Positions 1 to 8,452 of a stretch of 64,000 nt of DNA are shown here, piece by piece. Position numbers and translations under genes: made by a program. Within the stretch, counting starts at the first letter, position 1. The number at the start of each line of letters is the position of its first letter. The stretch comes from CAVYXZ01 sp965223835 (GTDB lineage Bacteria > Chloroflexota > Anaerolineae > Aggregatilineales > Phototrophicaceae), in assembly GCA_965223835.1 (NCBI GenBank), contig CBDCXQ010000001.1, forward strand, positions 5,022,001-5,086,000, written 5' to 3'. Below the pieces are notes generated by a model, which worked only from the letters and a program-made list of their open reading frames with translations, made no database searches and was not told the DNA's origin.

Positions 1-456
1 GCCGATGCTGATCTTCGCCCTGCAAAACCCGGACATCTTCCTGGGCCGTTTGTATGAAGTAACACAGGCGGAGCAGTCAATCACGCTCTCTGAGAGTATC
101 ACGCGCCATGTGCGGATGTTCTTCATCGAGGGCGAGGCGCTGCTGCGCTATAACCTGCCCGGTAGATCTTATTTCACGTGGCCGGAAGGGATGCTGCTGC
201 TGGTCGGCCTGCTGGTGTGTGGCTGGCGGGCGCTGCGTCCCGGACGACCAACCGAACGGGCTGCCTATGTCCTGGCGTTGCTGTCACCTTTGATGATAAT
301 TCCCAGCGTGATTTCCGTCGGCGGCTTCCCGCCCAATCACATGCGCTCAATTGGCATGGTCCCACTCATATTCATCCTGATTGGGGTAGGGGTGGAGGGG
401 GTGATCCGTTTACTGCTTAACCTTTCCCCTCCCCTCAATCCCCTCCCCAACGCATT
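1..456 (+). pseudogene. GT39-like membrane glycosyltransferase, 5' part (cut by IS)
   Basis: This open frame enters from the left edge and is followed to position 456, where an insertion sequence begins; its stop (458-460) lies in the IS terminal repeat. The visible part holds hydrophobic segments such as LLLVGLLVCGW and VPLIFILIGVGVEGVI, typical of the membrane half of family 39 (ArnT/PMT-like) glycosyltransferases. The frame resumes exactly after the IS at 1674, so one gene was split. The catalytic N-terminus lies outside the window, so the family is inferred from the membrane topology and the C-terminal part. Confidence 0.7.
447..456. repeat. Target-site duplication, left copy
   Basis: CCAACGCATT directly abuts the left IS end. 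The identical copy is at 1664-1673. In the uninterrupted gene this 10-mer spans the loop of a strong palindrome. Confidence 0.9.
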
Positions 457-474
457 CTGAGGAGCGGACAGGTT
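457..474 (+). repeat. IS left terminal inverted repeat
   Basis: 18 bp, CTGAGGAGCGGACAGGTT. It matches the reverse complement of the right end with one mismatch; weaker matches continue inward for roughly 15 bases. Confidence 0.92.
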
Positions 475-550
475 GGGAGGTAAAGGTTTGAAAACGAGCG
501 GTTCATCGGCAACACTAAGCGTTGACGAAAACGCGAAAGGTGGACAACCG

Positions 551-1645
551 ATGAACCCAGATATACTTTATCAATGGACGGCGGAATTGGCGATGCAATT
601 ACCCGGATTAAATAGCTGGCAAGTGACCAATCTGGGGCTATTCAGCTATGGGGTGATTGAGGCGGAGAGCAGCCAGCAGATGCAAATTGCGCGTAAAGTA
701 GCCTGTGGGGAACAGGCAGCCTCGGCGGAGAAGCGCTTGCGGCGGTTCATCGCCAATGAGCGGCTGTCGCTCACGCGCTTTTTCGAAGAGTGGACAGCGT
801 GGGTGCTGCGCTGTTTGGAAGGGCCAGGGGTGGTGTTGCTGGTCGATGAGACCAAACTGGCGGATCGCCTGGCCTTGATGGTGGTGGGTGTGGCTTTTGA
901 AGGCCGTTGTATTCGGCTGGCCTGGCGCTGCTACCGGGCTAATGATGCCAGCGCCTACCCGGCTGAAGGGCAGGTTGAGATGATTGCTCGGTTGCTGGCG
1001 ATTGTGAAGCAGGGAATGCCGCCGCGCACAGCGGTTTTGGTGCTGGCAGATCGCGGGATTGGGACATCACCCGACTTGTGCCAACGGGTCGCTGATTTAG
1101 AGTGGCACTACCTGTTTCGGGTGACTAAACAAAGCAAGATCATCACGGCGGATGGCGACTACACCATTTATGAGCAAGTCACCGCGGGTCACACCTGGGC
1201 TGCCAGTGGCTTGATCTTCAAAAAACGGGGGCGTATCCCGGCGCATGCCCGCGCGGTGTGGCAGGATGGCTATGATGAACCCTGGGCCTTAGTCACCAAT
1301 GATGCCCAGTTGACGGGTTGGGAATATGCCCAGCGGAATTGGCAAGAGCAAAGTTTCCGTGATCTGAAAAGTGGCGGTTGGCAGTGGTCGTCCAGTCGGG
1401 TGCGTTGCCCAGATCATATGGCGCGCTTGATGCTCATCCTCGTGGTGGCCTATGGCTGGATACTCGGCCTGGGCAGCTACGCGGTGCATTGGCATCAAGC
1501 CCGCGGTTTGATCCGCCAGGCTGATGGTCAACTACGTCGTCAGTGGAGTTTATTCAAGGAGGGATTACAATTCTTTACCGACTACGTTGCCAAGCACGGC
1601 GTGTGTCTGAAACCCTGTTTCGTCTCAGACAAACGCTTACTTTGA
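551..1645 (+). CDS. IS4-family transposase
   Basis: DDE transposase of 364 residues that would catalyse cut-and-paste movement of the surrounding element. The first acidic residue is in LLVDETK (about D99), the second in LVLADRGIG (about D167), and the third in a textbook YREK signature, YAQRNWQEQSFRDLK (E about 266), where Y, R, E and K have the 2-3-6 spacing of the IS4 superfamily. ATG 551 was chosen because AAAGGTGG lies about 8 bases upstream; the frame is open further upstream but that part is in the IS leader. No frameshift or nonsense codon is seen, so the enzyme is probably active. Confidence 0.93.
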   Translation: MNPDILYQWTAELAMQLPGLNSWQVTNLGLFSYGVIEAESSQQMQIARKVACGEQAASAEKRLRRFIANERLSLTRFFEEWTAWVLRCLEGPGVVLLVDETKLADRLALMVVGVAFEGRCIRLAWRCYRANDASAYPAEGQVEMIARLLAIVKQGMPPRTAVLVLADRGIGTSPDLCQRVADLEWHYLFRVTKQSKIITADGDYTIYEQVTAGHTWAASGLIFKKRGRIPAHARAVWQDGYDEPWALVTNDAQLTGWEYAQRNWQEQSFRDLKSGGWQWSSSRVRCPDHMARLMLILVVAYGWILGLGSYAVHWHQARGLIRQADGQLRRQWSLFKEGLQFFTDYVAKHGVCLKPCFVSDKRLL

Positions 1646-1663
1646 AACGTGTCCGCTCCTCAG
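1646..1663 (-). repeat. IS right terminal inverted repeat
   Basis: 18 bp, AACGTGTCCGCTCCTCAG on the plus strand. It starts immediately after the transposase stop codon. Confidence 0.92.
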
Positions 1664-1673
1664 CCAACGCATT
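1664..1673. repeat. Target-site duplication, right copy
   Basis: CCAACGCATT directly abuts the right IS end and is identical to 447-456. Confidence 0.9.
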
Positions 1674-3330
1674 GGGGAGGGGAAGAAAAGGGGTGGGGTT
1701 TATTTTTCTAACCCTCGCCCTCCTCATCGCCACGCTCTGGGTCGGCAACGTCTATTTCACCTGGGCAGAACGGGCCGACTTATTCTATGATACCGATGCC
1801 GATCTCGCGGTAGCGACGAACTGGATTCCGGCCCATGCCGACGGTACTTCACCGGTCTACATTGCCGCGCAGGACCGCGACCATCCGACGGTGATGATCG
1901 CTGATTTGCCCAACGTGACCTGGCTGGGGACGGAGATGTTGTTTCTGCCGCCACCGGGTCAGACCGGGCTGGTGATTTTCCCGCGCAGTGCCCCGCCATC
2001 GGCTGATTGGGCGGATTGGCTGCAACCCTATGCGCTGACGGATATGCCGCTGGCACCCGATGGTCGCCCCGCGTTCGTGGCTTATCGTCTGAGCGCCGAC
2101 ACGCCATTGCCCGACTTGCAATCCCCATCCACACCGGTCCAGACCACAGTGTTGAACCTGCTTGGCATCCGCGCCAATCCGATTTTCCCCAACAGCAGCG
2201 GCGAGATCACGCTGGTCTGGGAGGTGCGCCAGTCTCCGGCCCAGGCTGACCTGACCCCGGTGTTGGAAATTTATGATCGCGGCTACCAACTCTCCCGTGA
2301 TGAGACACCTTTTCGCCATACCGCTGCGTGGCGGCCCGGTGAAGTGCTGCTGCATCGCCTGAACGTCAAGATTCCCGCTGCGACTCCGCCCGGAAAGTAC
2401 CCTATCCGTCTGACGTGGGTCGCGCGCGACACCGAAACGTATCAGCCATTTGTGACTTCTAGCGGCCAACCCACTGGATTATGGGCGACGGTCGGTGAGA
2501 TCGAGGTGTTGCCGCCGGTGAATTTTCCCGACCCCGCTGATCTGGACATCAGCAACCGCGCCGACATCGATGTTGCGCCGGGGATAAAATTACTTGGTTG
2601 GAGCACGCTGCCCGACTCGCGCCGCCCCGGTGAGTGGCTTGATCTGGTGCTGTTCTGGCAGGCAACGATGGCGACCCCGGCGGACATAGATCGTGAAGTG
2701 CTGTTCCAGCGTGATGACACTGAAATCACGCTATCTGAAACACCATTCCGCTATCCACCTTCGCAGTGGCGGGCGGGCGAAATCGTACGTGAGGTCGGGC
2801 GCTGGTCCCTGGCACGCGATCTCGCAAATGGCGACTATACGCTGGCGCTGCGCAGCGGTGATACACGGGTCGAACTCGGTACGCTGACCATCGCCGGGAT
2901 CCCGCGTGTTTTTGAACCGCCTGCAGACATCACGCAAACTGACATTGCGTTAGGCGATTCATTGAGCTTGCATGGCTACGATGTTGAAGCTGCCAATACC
3001 GGATTCCGCCTGCTGTTGGTGTGGGCTACGCAACAACCGGTAACGACGGATTACACGGTGTTTGTGCATGTGCTGGATGATGCCGGGAACATCGTGGCGC
3101 AGCGTGACGTGATGCCGCTGGACAATACCTACCCGACCTCGTTGTGGGCCGCTGGTGCATATGTGCTGGACTGGCACGAGTTCCGTGAGCTACCGGACGG
3201 CAACTACGCTGTTCGTGTGGGCCTCTACGATCAAGCCACCGGCACCCGCCTCAAGCGCGGCAATGGTGAAGATTTCATTGATCTGGGGAGCATCCCGGTT
3301 CCCTGCCAACCTTGCAAACCTGGTAAATGA
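1674..3330 (+). pseudogene. GT39-like membrane glycosyltransferase, 3' part (after IS)
   Basis: This is the continuation of the gene that enters at position 1. Removing the IS plus one copy of the 10-bp duplication (1,217 bp) restores the frame with no change. It begins with residues encoded by the palindrome (NALGRGRKGVGF), then a membrane helix (FLTLALLIATLWVG) and about 520 residues of predicted beta-rich extracytoplasmic domain. Two segments look related (an ITLVWEV-type strand near 2206 and TDYTVFVHVLDDAG near 3049), as in the C-terminal domains of many Chloroflexota GT39 proteins. Whether this half is still translated is unknown. Upstream ATGs in this frame lie inside the transposase, so a native start is unlikely. 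Confidence 0.7.
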
Positions 3331-3470
3331 TACCAGGGCACAACAGCGACTAGAGATCATTTCGGTGCCAATCATAGACGTTGGTTGAATGGAACTTTGT
3401 AAATTTTTCGAAATATTGATGCGTCGGCTGCCCCGAATCGCCAAAACCAGATTAGAATGTAAGGTATGTA

Positions 3471-5318
3471 ATGAAAGGTGGGGCCATGCCATTTAACATC
3501 GCCATGATGACGTTGAGCTTGACCGCCGTGTTGTGCTTTGTGCTCATGGTGCGGGTCTGGCAACAGCGACGGACTGCGGGCGCGATTGCCATTGCGATTG
3601 CGGCCTTGATGGCAAGCGTGACCTGGTGGACGATTATCTACACGCTAGAGATTGGCGCAGCCGGAATCGCTGTCAAAGAAATCGCCAGTTCCGCCAAATT
3701 CCTCGGCATCGTCACCGTGCCGATTTTCTGGTTTGCGCTGGCGGTTTATTATACCGGACGCGGCGCCTGGTTAACCCGGCGCAACCTGCTCTTGCTCAGT
3801 GCACTGCCCACCGTGACAACCATCTTGATCTGGACGAACTCACTGCATGGCATGATGTGGTCCAGTCGTGAACTTTTGCAACTGCGTGATTTTACCGTGC
3901 TAGTAGGAAATTCGAGCACCTGGTTCTGGGTTCATTCAGCCTACTCCTATGTGTTGATTATGGGCGGGTCCTACTTACTCTTCCGGCAGTTCATCGCTGC
4001 GCCCCGACTCTATCGTCGTCAATTAGGCGCGTTGTTTGTGGCCGTAACAGTGCCCATGATCGCCAATGTCGTCACGATTTTCGGCCCCGGTGTTGATTTA
4101 GACTATACGCCATTCGCCTTTGCCGTCACCGGATTGGCTTTCTCGCTGGGTCTGCTCCGCTACAATCTGCTGGATATTACGCCTATCGCCCGCGAGGCCG
4201 TGATTAACAGCATGTCAGATGGCATGATCGTCCTGGACCCCGCCGAGCGCATCGTTGACCTCAACCCGGCGGCCCGCAAGATTTTCGCCCGGCAAGCCGT
4301 CGATGTCATCGGCCAACCAATCACCGATGTTTTGCCCTTGTTGAAAACCCGTCCCGAACTGGCCGAACGCTTTCGGGCTGAAGACTCGCTGCAAACCGAA
4401 CTGCTTATTCCGCAGGGGCAGAACGAGCGCTATTTTGATGTGCGCCTGGCAACACTACGCGATAATCAGACCCAAACCAGCGGACGGCTGATTACGTTCC
4501 GGGATATTACGGAACGCAAGCAGGCTGAGCAGCAGATTCAGGCTCAGAATGAGGCATTGCTGGAGGCCCGCAAGCAAGCCGAACACGCGACCCAGTTGAA
4601 AAGCCAGTTTCTGGCGACCATGTCCCACGAATTACGCACACCGTTGAACGCCATTATCGGCTATACCGAAATCCAGTTAGCTGGTATGACCGGTGAATTG
4701 AATCAGGAACAGGCCGACTATCAGGAACGGGTGCTGGCGAATGCTGAACATCTATTGGGTCTCATTAACGATGTGCTCGATCTGTCGAAAATCGAAGCCG
4801 GACGGATGGAGCTGGCGCAGCGCCCATTTGATGTACGCGATTGGATGAACGATATTGTGCTGCAAAATCGCGTGCTGGCGGAGAACAAAAAGCTGCAATT
4901 CAACGTTGATATTGATCCCCAGCTGCCTGAAACACTGGTTGGCGACAGCGCCCGCCTCAAACAGGTGGTCATCAATTTATTGTCTAATGCTATCAAGTTC
5001 ACAGATACCGGGTCCGTATCGCTGACGGTTGATTGTCAAGATCAGGACACGTGGCGGTTGGTTGTCGCCGACACGGGCATGGGCATCCCAGCCCATTCGC
5101 AGGAAACTATCTTCGATGAGTTCCGGCAGGTCGATGGCACCTCGCGCCGTCAGCACAGTGGGACTGGCCTGGGGTTGGCGATTGTGCGGAAATTGGTCCT
5201 GATTATGGGCGGCAACATTCGCCTCAAGAGTGATATTGGTCAGGGGACAACCTTCACGGTGACGCTGCCGCTGGTTACTGAAGCTGAACCCCTGCTGTTC
5301 GATCAGACAAGTAGTTAA
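3471..5318 (+). CDS. Sensor histidine kinase, 7TM-PAS-HisKA-HATPase
   Basis: Membrane sensor kinase of 615 residues. About seven hydrophobic segments fill residues 1-230 (7TM histidine-kinase N-terminal type). A PAS domain follows (about 240-350, starting near INSMSDGMIVLDPAERIV), then the H-box FLATMSHELRTPLN, the N-box VVINLLSNAIKF, G1 VADTGMGIP and G2 GTGLGLAIV. There is no receiver or output domain; two receiver proteins follow directly. ATG 3471 has AAGG 7 bases upstream; ATG 3486 (MPFNIAMM) is an equally good start, preceded closely by AAAGGTGGGG. The signal sensed is unknown. Confidence 0.93.
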   Translation: MKGGAMPFNIAMMTLSLTAVLCFVLMVRVWQQRRTAGAIAIAIAALMASVTWWTIIYTLEIGAAGIAVKEIASSAKFLGIVTVPIFWFALAVYYTGRGAWLTRRNLLLLSALPTVTTILIWTNSLHGMMWSSRELLQLRDFTVLVGNSSTWFWVHSAYSYVLIMGGSYLLFRQFIAAPRLYRRQLGALFVAVTVPMIANVVTIFGPGVDLDYTPFAFAVTGLAFSLGLLRYNLLDITPIAREAVINSMSDGMIVLDPAERIVDLNPAARKIFARQAVDVIGQPITDVLPLLKTRPELAERFRAEDSLQTELLIPQGQNERYFDVRLATLRDNQTQTSGRLITFRDITERKQAEQQIQAQNEALLEARKQAEHATQLKSQFLATMSHELRTPLNAIIGYTEIQLAGMTGELNQEQADYQERVLANAEHLLGLINDVLDLSKIEAGRMELAQRPFDVRDWMNDIVLQNRVLAENKKLQFNVDIDPQLPETLVGDSARLKQVVINLLSNAIKFTDTGSVSLTVDCQDQDTWRLVVADTGMGIPAHSQETIFDEFRQVDGTSRRQHSGTGLGLAIVRKLVLIMGGNIRLKSDIGQGTTFTVTLPLVTEAEPLLFDQTSS

Positions 5319-5330
5319 GGAAGATATTGC

Positions 5331-5768
5331 ATGGCACATCGGAAAATTATGCCGGAATTGCGTACCCTCGCCACCGGCGATTTCACCAACTGGATTGTGT
5401 TGATCGTTGATGATGAGCCGGATAATCTGGCCGTTGCCAAAAAAGTGTTGGAGTTCAGCGGCGCAACCGTCCACACCGCCGCCAACGGGATTGAGGGACT
5501 GAAAGTTACGCGCGACATTGATCCAACCTTTATCCTGCTGGACCTGTCGATGCCCGAGATGGATGGCTGGGAGATGCAACAAGCGCTGCGCAATGATCCG
5601 ACGACTGATCATATCCCGGTGATTGCCCTGACCGCGCACGCCATGACCGGCGACCGGCATAAGGTCATGGAAGCGGGCTTTGACGGTTACATCGCCAAAC
5701 CGTTCCGGCTGAGCACGTTCATGTCCGAGATTGTCCGCTGCTTTCGTGAACTGGCAGGCCAATCGTGA
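5331..5768 (+). CDS. Response regulator, receiver domain only
   Basis: Single CheY-like receiver of 145 residues. The acidic pair is in LIVDDEPDN, the phospho-acceptor Asp in ILLDLSMPEMDGW, the conserved Thr in IALTAHA and the Lys in IAKPF. There is no output domain. It starts 12 bases after the kinase stop with AAGGAAG upstream, and its stop overlaps the start of the next receiver, so the three genes form one unit. Such proteins act by protein contact or as phosphorelay intermediates; the target is not visible here. Confidence 0.93.
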   Translation: MAHRKIMPELRTLATGDFTNWIVLIVDDEPDNLAVAKKVLEFSGATVHTAANGIEGLKVTRDIDPTFILLDLSMPEMDGWEMQQALRNDPTTDHIPVIALTAHAMTGDRHKVMEAGFDGYIAKPFRLSTFMSEIVRCFRELAGQS

Positions 5769-6154
5769 GCGACGCCAACCCGTATTCAGATTGGCGGATC
5801 CTCGTGGTTGAGGACGAGTATGACAGCGTGCAGATGGTTTCCAAGGTTCTCAGCTATCATGGTATCATGGTAGAAGTAGCCCAGAACGGCAGTGAATGTC
5901 TGGAGCGGTTGCACGATTTTGAGCCGACGATCATTGTGACTGATCTGGCGATGCCGGGGATGGATGGTTGGGAAACATTAGCGGCGATTCGGGCCAACCC
6001 CGCCACCCAACATATCCCGGTGGTGGCATTGACCGCGTACCATTCAGTCGATGTGGCCGAGGAAGCCCGCCATGCCGGGTTCGACGCCTTTTTCCCCAAA
6101 CCGGTTGACCCGCGCTCGTTCGTGCAAAGTTTAGCCGATCTGGTAGGGGTTTAG
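5765..6154 (+). CDS. Second response regulator, receiver domain only
   Basis: CheY-like receiver of 129 residues starting at GTG 5765, which overlaps the TGA stop of the preceding receiver and suggests translational coupling. It retains the acidic pair (VVEDEYDS), the acceptor Asp (IVTDLAMPGMDGW), Thr (VALTAYH) and Lys (FPKPVD). It resembles the upstream receiver and may come from a duplication, or may form a relay with it. It has no DNA-binding domain. Confidence 0.93.
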   Translation: MSDANPYSDWRILVVEDEYDSVQMVSKVLSYHGIMVEVAQNGSECLERLHDFEPTIIVTDLAMPGMDGWETLAAIRANPATQHIPVVALTAYHSVDVAEEARHAGFDAFFPKPVDPRSFVQSLADLVGV

Positions 6155-6163
6155 GAGTAAACG

Positions 6164-6553
6164 ATGAGCAACCGTCAAAACATCGGTACCGGGACGCCCT
6201 GGGAGACGTTGTATGGTTACTCACGAGCGGTGCGCATCGGCCAGGTTGTCTACGTCGCCGGAACGGTTGCCAGCGACGCCGATGGTAATGTCGTGGGCCT
6301 GAATGACCCGGAAGCGCAGACTCGTTACATCTTCCAGAAGATTGAACGGGCGTTGACCGACGCCGGGACCAGCTTGCAGGCTGTTGTGCGCACCCGCATG
6401 TTCGTGACCGACATCTCCCAATCCGACGCCATTGGGCGAGTCCATGGCGAGTTCTTCGCCGACATCCGTCCCGTGACGACGATGGTCGAGGTCAGTAAAT
6501 TGATCGCCCCGGAGTTCCTCATCGAAATCGAGGTCGAGGCGGTAATCTCGTAA
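6164..6553 (+). CDS. RidA-family protein (enamine/imine deaminase)
   Basis: RidA/YjgF/UK114 protein of 129 residues, the usual length. The family hydrolyses reactive 2-aminoacrylate-type imines made by PLP enzymes. The typical start (GTPWETLYGYSRAVRIG), the core VVYVAGTVA and the substrate-binding Arg region with the C-terminal Glu (RPVTTMVEV, IEIEVEAVI) are present. TAGGAG sits just upstream of the ATG. It lies 9 bases after the receiver gene, so it is probably cotranscribed, though no functional link is evident. Confidence 0.9.
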   Translation: MSNRQNIGTGTPWETLYGYSRAVRIGQVVYVAGTVASDADGNVVGLNDPEAQTRYIFQKIERALTDAGTSLQAVVRTRMFVTDISQSDAIGRVHGEFFADIRPVTTMVEVSKLIAPEFLIEIEVEAVIS

Positions 6554-6741
6554 CACCGCACCGCTAAAATCTACTACGCGGCATTTCTTGCCAGTGTGCC
6601 ATCATTAATTTACCCCCTATCCGCGAATGATTTAGCGCGATAGTGTGACGCCGTCCCATATGGTGCTTTTGTTTCGAGCATGTAATGGTTATCATCTTTG
6701 GCAGTTGATCAGTATCGCGACTGTGAAGGCGAGGGCTATTG

Positions 6742-7707
6742 ATGACCGCTGCACCGCGAATCGACCTGTGGTATGGAAAACACCAGACATTCAATCATCA
6801 GCCTCAGCGGTGGCTCAATGTGCTGGGTCGTGTATCGGGGCCGGAAGCGATCCAATCGTTGGTATATACACTCAATGGCGGCGCAGCGCACACGCTTTCC
6901 ATCGGTCCCGACCGGCGGCGACTGATTGCCAAAGGAGATTTCAATATTGACCTCGATGGACGCGATCTGAATTCAGGTCACAACACACTGGAAATTACTG
7001 CGATCGATCAAGCACATCAAACCACGACCGAGCAAGTTGTGTTGGACTTAGCTTCACAACCCTGTCCATTGCCCTATACCATTGATTGGCGCACCGTAAC
7101 GAGCATTCAGGCTGTAGCGCAGGTCGTTGATGGTCAATGGTCGATCAACAACGGCACGATCAGCCCCGATGAAATTGGTTATGATCGCCTGGTGGCAATT
7201 GGCGACATGCAGTGGCGTGATTATGAGGTGACGGTCCCAATCACGGTGCATGGCATCAATGGCAATTGTTATGAATATCCCAGTGTCCACGCTGGAGTCG
7301 GCATCGTCATGCGCTGGAAAGGTCATTCCAACTGGGGGGCCGATCAGTGGGCCAGCGGCCAACCCTATTTTGGCCCCAGCCCTTATGGTGCGATTTGCTG
7401 GTATTGTGTCTTTCATGAGACTGGTCCCGAACTCAACTTTTTCGATCCCGATTTCCAGCGCCCAGTGCGCCAACCGCGCCAGTTAACGCTGCATGTGCCG
7501 TACATCTTTAAGGTACAGGTGACGACACAAGCCGCTGAACTGAGTCGGTACAAGATGAAAGTGTGGCAAGCCGATCAACCCGAGCCGATAGCCTGGGATT
7601 TGACCGCGCCGGGAACTGCCATGAGTCTGCAATCCGGGTCAATTGTGCTGGGTGCGCATCATGTCGCCGCCAGCTTTGGCAACGTCAGCATCACGCCAAT
7701 CGGGTGA
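6742..7707 (+). CDS. Ig-like plus concanavalin-A-like beta-sandwich protein, function unknown
   Basis: 321 residues with no signal peptide. Residues 1-105 look like an Ig or cadherin-like beta domain (LNVLGRVSGPEAIQSLVYTL, NTLEITAIDQ). Residues 110-320 look like a LamG/concanavalin-A-type jelly roll: AQVVDGQWSINNG, then IGDMQWRDYEVTVPITV, VGIVMRW, and GSIVLGAHHVAASFGNVSI at the end. The fold occurs in carbohydrate-binding proteins and DUF1080-type hydrolases, but no catalytic residues can be assigned. ATG 6742 follows AAGGCGAG; an in-frame TTG lies one codon earlier. It is flanked by gaps of about 190 and 60 bp and is likely its own unit. Confidence 0.75.
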   Translation: MTAAPRIDLWYGKHQTFNHQPQRWLNVLGRVSGPEAIQSLVYTLNGGAAHTLSIGPDRRRLIAKGDFNIDLDGRDLNSGHNTLEITAIDQAHQTTTEQVVLDLASQPCPLPYTIDWRTVTSIQAVAQVVDGQWSINNGTISPDEIGYDRLVAIGDMQWRDYEVTVPITVHGINGNCYEYPSVHAGVGIVMRWKGHSNWGADQWASGQPYFGPSPYGAICWYCVFHETGPELNFFDPDFQRPVRQPRQLTLHVPYIFKVQVTTQAAELSRYKMKVWQADQPEPIAWDLTAPGTAMSLQSGSIVLGAHHVAASFGNVSITPIG

Positions 7708-7765
7708 GGATGTGGTAAACTGAGTAGGGATTTCTATGTATATGAAGCATGCTGGCGAATAAATT

Positions 7766-8452
7766 ATGACCTCATCACGTGATCGTATTTTACAAAAACT
7801 GCGCAAGACTGCCGCCCCGTTCCCGGATGCGCCGCCCCGTCCCAAACAATATGTTCCCGTTACCCGACTGGACCCGGACGAAGACCTGCTGGCGCGTTTT
7901 ACGGCGGAACTCGAACGGTTAGATGGCGAGGTGTTCCTGGTTAAGAATGATGAGGCCGCTTGCAAGAAAGTGGTTGAATTGTTACGGGGCCACGCTGCCG
8001 AGACGGTGCTGGCCTGGGATTTCAAATATATCCCGGTGGACAATCTGGAAACCGACCTGAAAGCCGCCGGAATCACCGCCCAATTCCCGGATATTCATAC
8101 GGAGGAGCGGGCTGATCTGTTGGAACAGTTGGCTGCTGTCCCGGTTGGTCTCACCGGGGCTGACGCTGCTGCCGCCACCACCGGTTCACTCGTCGTGAGC
8201 ACCGCCGCCGGTAAAGGCCGCATTCCGACTGTGTTACCCCGCGTGCATATTGCCATCATCCACCAGGAGCAAATCGTGCCCCGGCTGGAAGATTGGGTGG
8301 CCCAACAGCGGATTGAAGGCCTGACCAATTTACAGGCCGCAGCCAACTGGTGCTTCATCTCCGGCCCCAGCCGCACCGCCGATATTGAGAAAAATCTGGT
8401 GCTGGGGATGCACGGGCCGGAGCAATTACAGGTCATTATCAAACAATCATAG
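7766..8452 (+). CDS. lutC: LutC/YkgG family LUD-domain protein
   Basis: 228-residue LUD-domain protein of the LutC/YkgG family, known elsewhere as a subunit of the LutABC L-lactate oxidation complex. Family features include the start SSRDRILQKLR, the glycine/alanine turn VGLTGADAAAATTGSLVVS, and LPRVHIAIIHQEQIV near residues 160-175. LutA and LutB are not adjacent, so this copy either works with partners elsewhere or has another role. It converges with the HAD gene; their 3' ends overlap by 6 bases. Confidence 0.85.
   Translation: MTSSRDRILQKLRKTAAPFPDAPPRPKQYVPVTRLDPDEDLLARFTAELERLDGEVFLVKNDEAACKKVVELLRGHAAETVLAWDFKYIPVDNLETDLKAAGITAQFPDIHTEERADLLEQLAAVPVGLTGADAAAATTGSLVVSTAAGKGRIPTVLPRVHIAIIHQEQIVPRLEDWVAQQRIEGLTNLQAAANWCFISGPSRTADIEKNLVLGMHGPEQLQVIIKQS

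Larger units (their letters stand above)
457..1663 (+). mobile_element. Complete IS4-superfamily insertion sequence (1,207 bp)
   Basis: The element is bounded by terminal inverted repeats (457-474 and 1646-1663, 17 of 18 bases matching after reverse complement, ends CTGAGGAGCGGACA). It is flanked by a perfect 10-bp direct repeat CCAACGCATT at 447-456 and 1664-1673. A single transposase fills it and its stop codon abuts the right repeat. Size, repeat length and a 10-bp duplication fit IS4-type elements. The intact transposase and identical duplications indicate a recent insertion. It interrupts a GT39-like gene at the tip of a palindromic repeat. Confidence 0.93.
419..1700. repeat. In-frame G/C-rich palindromic repeat, copy 1 (split by IS)
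   Basis: With the IS and one duplication removed, 419-456 plus 1674-1700 form a nested palindrome. Inner arms of 11 bp (CCCCTCCCCAA / TTGGGGAGGGG) surround a CGCA loop, and outer pyrimidine-rich and purine-rich arms run from AACC to GGTT. It is translated in the GT39 gene as a proline-rich then glycine/basic stretch (SPPLNPLPNALGRGRKG). A related element occurs in another GT39 gene at 13462-13524. Confidence 0.8.

Noticed and set aside
1849..2469. Minus-strand frame of 206 codons opposite the GT39 C-terminal part
   Set aside because: The plus-strand frame continues a real gene with recognisable strands; the reverse frame has Arg/Gln/His-rich shadow composition.
7766..8452. A lactate-utilisation operon around lutC
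   Set aside because: No lutA, lutB or lactate permease is adjacent; neighbours are a lectin-like protein and a HAD phosphatase.
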